64,000 nucleotides of DNA from Asticcacaulis sp. AC460. GTDB lineage: Bacteria > Pseudomonadota > Alphaproteobacteria > Caulobacterales > Caulobacteraceae. How positions within the stretch are numbered: the first letter of the stretch is position 1; every line of letters starts with the position of its first letter. The translations under genes were made by a program, and so were the position numbers. Shown piece by piece: positions 60,423-64,000 of the stretch. Location: positions 1 through 64,000 of the forward strand of contig NZ_AWGD01000030.1 of assembly GCF_000495795.1 (NCBI RefSeq). The letters run 5' to 3'. The notes below the pieces were generated by a model. The model saw only the letters and a program-made list of their open reading frames with translations, did not search any database and had not been told where the DNA came from.

Positions 60423-60932
60423 CTACGACGCGGCGCGGATGCCCGAGTGCATCATGTCGATCTTGCCGATCAGGGCGTCGTGGCCCAAGATCATGTCGAC
60501 ATTGACACCGTCGCTGGCGAGCGGGAGGCGCAGCCAGAACAGGCTCAAACCCTGGGCGCCGCGCCACGCCATGGAATGCAGGCCGACATTGGGCTTTTTC
60601 TGTTCAACGACAAAGGTCAGGGCTTCGGCCCAGTATTCGGCCTCCGGGGCCGTGTAGATGCCATCCAGAGTCTTGCCGGTGATCTCGCCGCCATAGGCCG
60701 TAAACAGGTCCGTGCCGGCCAGGCGCTGGCGGAAACAGGTGGCCAGGTTGTCGGGGTGGGGTTCGAGGACGTCGATCAGGCTGATGGTCGGCAGGCGGCG
60801 TTTGATGGCGGCCGGATCGAGATCGGCCCGGGCCGGCAGACGGCCGCGTTGCCGCAAACTCTTCCAGTAGCGAAAGATATCTTCGTGCGAGCGCAGACCC
60901 GCCAACATTTCGGAAGCCAAACCCGCCATCAC
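60423..60932 (-). CDS. PAS-domain protein (PAS_5 type)
   Basis: The 169-residue protein is a single PAS-like domain: 'FRYWKSLRQRGRLPARADLD', then 'LPTISLIDVLEPHPDN', 'FRQRLAGTDLFTAYGGEITG' and 'GLSLFWLRLPLASDG' (each 20 or fewer residues). This is the PAS_5 family, common and multicopy in Alphaproteobacteria and without an attached effector. The ligand and role are unknown. Confidence 0.85.
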   Translation of the reverse strand: MMAGLASEMLAGLRSHEDIFRYWKSLRQRGRLPARADLDPAAIKRRLPTISLIDVLEPHPDNLATCFRQRLAGTDLFTAYGGEITGKTLDGIYTAPEAEYWAEALTFVVEQKKPNVGLHSMAWRGAQGLSLFWLRLPLASDGVNVDMILGHDALIGKIDMMHSGIRAAS

Positions 60933-61142
60933 GAAAAGAACATGCGCCCCTGACTGCTAAAAACTCAATATGAACATTGCCTCAAATGAGAACAACGTGT
61001 GAACACTTGTAGTTTGACTTTAAAAAAGGCTCGCGCCTGCGCGAATCACCCGAATTCACCTTCTCTTAACTGGTGAATCCTTGGCAAGCGAAAAAGGGTT
61101 AACGGCGCCTTATTCCGGCCGCGATTGGCTGTGGAGCAACGC
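60933..61142. other. Intergenic region without recognisable gene
   Basis: Between the PAS gene and the mucR terminator the sequence is moderately AT-rich. It has an ATGAGAAC-AACGTGTGAACACTTGT stretch (quoted in parts) near 60990-61005 but no convincing open frame, hairpin or promoter. Confidence 0.5.
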
Positions 61143-61175
61143 AAAAACCCCGCACTTTCAAAGCGCGGGGTTTCG
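61143..61175 (-). terminator. Terminator of mucR
   Basis: AAACCCCGC (61145-61153) and GCGGGGTTT (61165-61173) form the stem; on the minus strand GCGGGG is followed by TTTTTG. It lies about 80 bases downstream of the mucR stop. Confidence 0.8.
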
Positions 61176-61251
61176 CAACGAACTGTGGATGACTTGCCGC
61201 GCTTTATGCCGGCAGCGTGCGGTTGCGAGCTACCATATTTCGCCGGAAAGC

Positions 61252-61680
61252 TTACTTGCTGCCGCGGGTCTTGCGGGTGACCTGGCGGCCGCCCTGGCCC
61301 AGGCCCATTTGCTTGGCCAGGTCCGAACGGGCCTTGGCGTAGTTCGGGGCGACCATCGGGTAGTCCTTGGGCAGGTTCCACTTGGCGCGGTAGTCTTCCG
61401 GGCTCATGCCGTACTTGGTGCGCAGGTGACGCTTCAGCGACTTGAACTTGCGGCCGTCTTCCAGGCAGACAATGAAATCGCTGGAGATAGACTTCTTGAC
61501 CGAAACGGCCGGTTCCTTCGGCGCTTCGACCTTGGTTTCTTCACCCGACGAAATGGAGTTCAGCGCCTGATACACGCTTTGAATCAGCGAGGGCAGTTCA
61601 CTGGCCGGCACTGAATTGTTGCCGACAAACGCGGAAACGATGTCCGCCGTCATGTCCAAGGTATCGGTTTTGTTTTCCAT
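61252..61680 (-). CDS. mucR: MucR/Ros-family zinc-finger regulator
   Basis: The 142-residue protein has the Ros/MucR DNA-binding core 'VCLEDGRKFKSLKRHLRTKY' (20 residues) followed by 'MSPEDYRAKWNLPKDYPMVA'. The second Cys of the classical C2H2 finger is Asp and the last His is replaced, as in several MucR homologues, so zinc binding may be altered or absent. MucR proteins are H-NS-like silencers of AT-rich targets and, in Caulobacter, help control the cell cycle with CtrA and SciP. The gene has a roughly 250-base AT-rich upstream region. Confidence 0.93.
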   Translation of the reverse strand: MENKTDTLDMTADIVSAFVGNNSVPASELPSLIQSVYQALNSISSGEETKVEAPKEPAVSVKKSISSDFIVCLEDGRKFKSLKRHLRTKYGMSPEDYRAKWNLPKDYPMVAPNYAKARSDLAKQMGLGQGGRQVTRKTRGSK

Positions 61681-61929
61681 TACACTAATCCTGTCAAAAT
61701 TATGCGCTTTACCTAAGCCAGTGATCCGAAATATTCAAGCCGAAACGTTAAAAAAAATGTTCTACACCTGATTGCCGGAATAAAGTTACTTGTCTCGCCC
61801 TAAATGCGCGAATCACGAAAGTAAATCCTGCGCGGGAATAATGGCAAACAAAAGGGCAAGCCGTAAAAAGAGCAGTCGATCGCCTAAGCTTTATAAGCCC
61901 ATGCGTATTACCGCATGAAGTTTTTGGCG

Positions 61930-63231
61930 TCAGCTCTTCAAGTCTTGGGCAAAGGCCAGCATGGCCGCGCGTTGCGGAACACTGAGGCCTTCCAGATCGA
62001 CTTCCTCACCGCTGGACAGGGCGCGCAGCATGACGTGGGTCAGGGCCGAGGACAGCGACCAGTTCCAGTAACGCAGGACGGTTTGGGCGCGGTCGACCGC
62101 CAGCACGTCATAGGTGATCAGCACTTCCGCCAGATGGGGGTGGGTCGTGCCGTCGGGCCCCTTCATCGGCCGGCGCAGGGCCTTCCACAGGGCGCGCAGG
62201 GCGCGCTTGCTCAAACCGGTGGCCTTGCACAGCACCGCCAGGCCTTCGCCGCCGCGGTCGCGCAGCAGCTTGGCGCCGGTCGACGGCTTGATGCCCGACA
62301 GGTAAGAGATTTCCTCGGCCATCTTGCGCGTCATGCCCTGGGTGGCGGCATCGGCAATCGCCGCCTCCAACGACTTGTAAGGGCTTTTCTTCAGTGCCTC
62401 GCGGTTGCGCTGGCGCCGTTCGATGAACTGCAGCGCCTTGCGTGACATGGCGTCCTGCCACCTCTCCTCGGCCGCCATGGCGAAGACGTCGGCCGCCATG
62501 TCCTGCATGACCTCGCGGTTGACGCCGAAGCGGCTGAGGATCTGACGGCGGATATCGGATTCCGCCCACCAGAACAGGATATAGGCCGAGGACGGGCGTA
62601 ATTCGGGCCGCTTCATGATCAGCGGGATCAGGGACGGTTCGTTCTGGCTCATGGCCACGACGGTTTCGATCGCCGTCTGGGACAGGGTGCACTTGGCGTT
62701 GCGCAGCAGCACTTCGATCACCGCCAGACTCTCGGTATTGATGAGGGTCTCGGAGACGATGCTGGACAGGTTCTTGCGTGACGCCAGCAGCAGACGGTGG
62801 GCGGTCTTGCCATGGCGGGCGGCGTAGAACAGGTCGCCGTCATTGAGGGCGTCGCAGGTTTCGATCAGCGGCCTGGCGACTTCGATATCGTCAACGATCA
62901 ACAGGCGGACCAGCGAATTGGGCACTTCGGCCAGGATGGAGAGGCGGCGCGACACGCGGGCGCGGTCCTCGACCTCGGCCTCGCGCAGCATCTCGACCAG
63001 AAGATCGGCGGTGACGGCGCGTTCGAAGGCGTTGATACGCGATTCCGGCAGGCAGACGACGTCGGCCAGGCGCCGCATCAGGACATGACGGGCCTGAAAT
63101 TTCGGCGCTTCTTCGCGGATATCCGGGCCGATATCGTTGGCTACGGCCGGGCCGCCGCCCTCACGGTGAGGGTCGTTGTCAGGACGGGACGGCAGGGCAG
63201 CACTCGACATGCGGCCATGATTGCCCGACAT
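61930..63231 (-). CDS. DUF2336 domain protein
   Basis: The 433-residue protein is helical throughout, with repeated Leu/Ala helices and recurring 'LxxLVRLLIVDDIEVARPLI'-like units typical of DUF2336, an alphaproteobacterial family with HEAT-like repeats. 'DGDLFYAARHGKTAHRLLLA' (20 residues) and 'AIETVVAMSQNEPSLIPLI' are representative. No membrane segment or catalytic motif is seen. Family members have been linked to cell-cycle or stress signalling, but the role here is unknown. An ATG seven codons downstream is an alternative start. Confidence 0.85.
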   Translation of the reverse strand: MSGNHGRMSSAALPSRPDNDPHREGGGPAVANDIGPDIREEAPKFQARHVLMRRLADVVCLPESRINAFERAVTADLLVEMLREAEVEDRARVSRRLSILAEVPNSLVRLLIVDDIEVARPLIETCDALNDGDLFYAARHGKTAHRLLLASRKNLSSIVSETLINTESLAVIEVLLRNAKCTLSQTAIETVVAMSQNEPSLIPLIMKRPELRPSSAYILFWWAESDIRRQILSRFGVNREVMQDMAADVFAMAAEERWQDAMSRKALQFIERRQRNREALKKSPYKSLEAAIADAATQGMTRKMAEEISYLSGIKPSTGAKLLRDRGGEGLAVLCKATGLSKRALRALWKALRRPMKGPDGTTHPHLAEVLITYDVLAVDRAQTVLRYWNWSLSSALTHVMLRALSSGEEVDLEGLSVPQRAAMLAFAQDLKS

Positions 63232-63253
63232 GCGTTAATCTTTTGTGTAGAGG

Positions 63254-63277
63254 GGGCGCAGGGATTTTCCTGCGCCC
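63254..63277. terminator. Possible weak terminator between cysK and the DUF2336 gene
   Basis: GGGCGCAGG (63254-63262) and CCTGCGCCC (63269-63277) form a perfect 9-bp stem. On the minus strand, the direction of cysK, no T-run follows (CCTCTACAC), so it may only slow or attenuate transcription into the DUF2336 gene. Confidence 0.4.
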
Positions 63278-63287
63278 TTTCAGAGAG

Positions 63288-64000
<713 letters not shown>

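Noticed and set aside
61060-61105. CtrA site downstream of mucR
   Set aside because: Two TTAAC sequences occur, but they are about 30 bases apart.

Overview
The window reads as a chromosomal segment of a GC-rich alphaproteobacterium of the order Caulobacterales, probably Caulobacteraceae and possibly near Asticcacaulis or Caulobacter. The grounds are a MucR regulator, DUF1491 and DUF2336 proteins, a CC_3452-like secreted protein, a DivJ/PleC-class histidine kinase, a perfect CtrA box, an mmgR/suhB-type (alpha-r8) small RNA and many ATGA-coupled genes. I see no prophage, integrase, transposase or CRISPR array. The genus is an inference from gene content.

Layout. 1-9 kb: a TPR protein, two TetR regulators with palindromic operators, a MAPEG protein, prfC, an Lnt-like acyltransferase, the mmgR-type sRNA, a hemolysin III protein and a CDF metal exporter. 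9-18 kb: small secreted or hypothetical genes, a DivJ-like kinase divergent from a minimal kinase, sufE, cysS and folE. 18-22 kb: two orphan ExbD/TolR paralogues flank a DUF/SPFH/Arc operon, and next to them lies an RNA locus that looks like a circularly permuted, two-piece tRNA-Leu-like gene. 22-31 kb: rluD, thiD, a pair of paralogous secreted proteins around a trypsin-like protein, serC, purA, a receiver protein lacking its phospho-Asp, and rpoH. 31-35 kb: folP, murB and murC with a small gene between the mur genes, then a ParDE module coupled to a cytochrome b561 gene.

35.8-39.9 kb is an accessory envelope cluster. A CtrA box precedes two tandem three-gene units, each encoding a BON/OmpA-like protein, a 31-residue membrane peptide and a membrane-anchored Pro-rich protein. 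The order resembles mycobacterial arfABC. A broken OmpA fusion and a further OmpA-like gene follow.

39.9-52.3 kb is branched-chain amino acid synthesis: ilvD on the minus strand, then a plus-strand run that starts with a candidate ilv leader peptide and attenuator, a stand-alone IlvD C-terminal-like domain, ilvC, ilvB, a short ACT subunit, ilvE and leuCDB. Copies of a GC-rich interspersed repeat lie before ilvB, before leuC and elsewhere.

52.3-64 kb: DUF167 and yggT, tRNA-Ala(CGC), an alpha/beta hydrolase, a CPA1 antiporter, a soluble PAS-PAS-PAS-MCP-PilZ receptor, an AT-rich island with a membrane protein, an FAD-linked oxidase, a PAS protein, mucR, a DUF2336 protein and a cysK cut by the window edge. 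All calls come from reading the sequence; no search or folding program was run.
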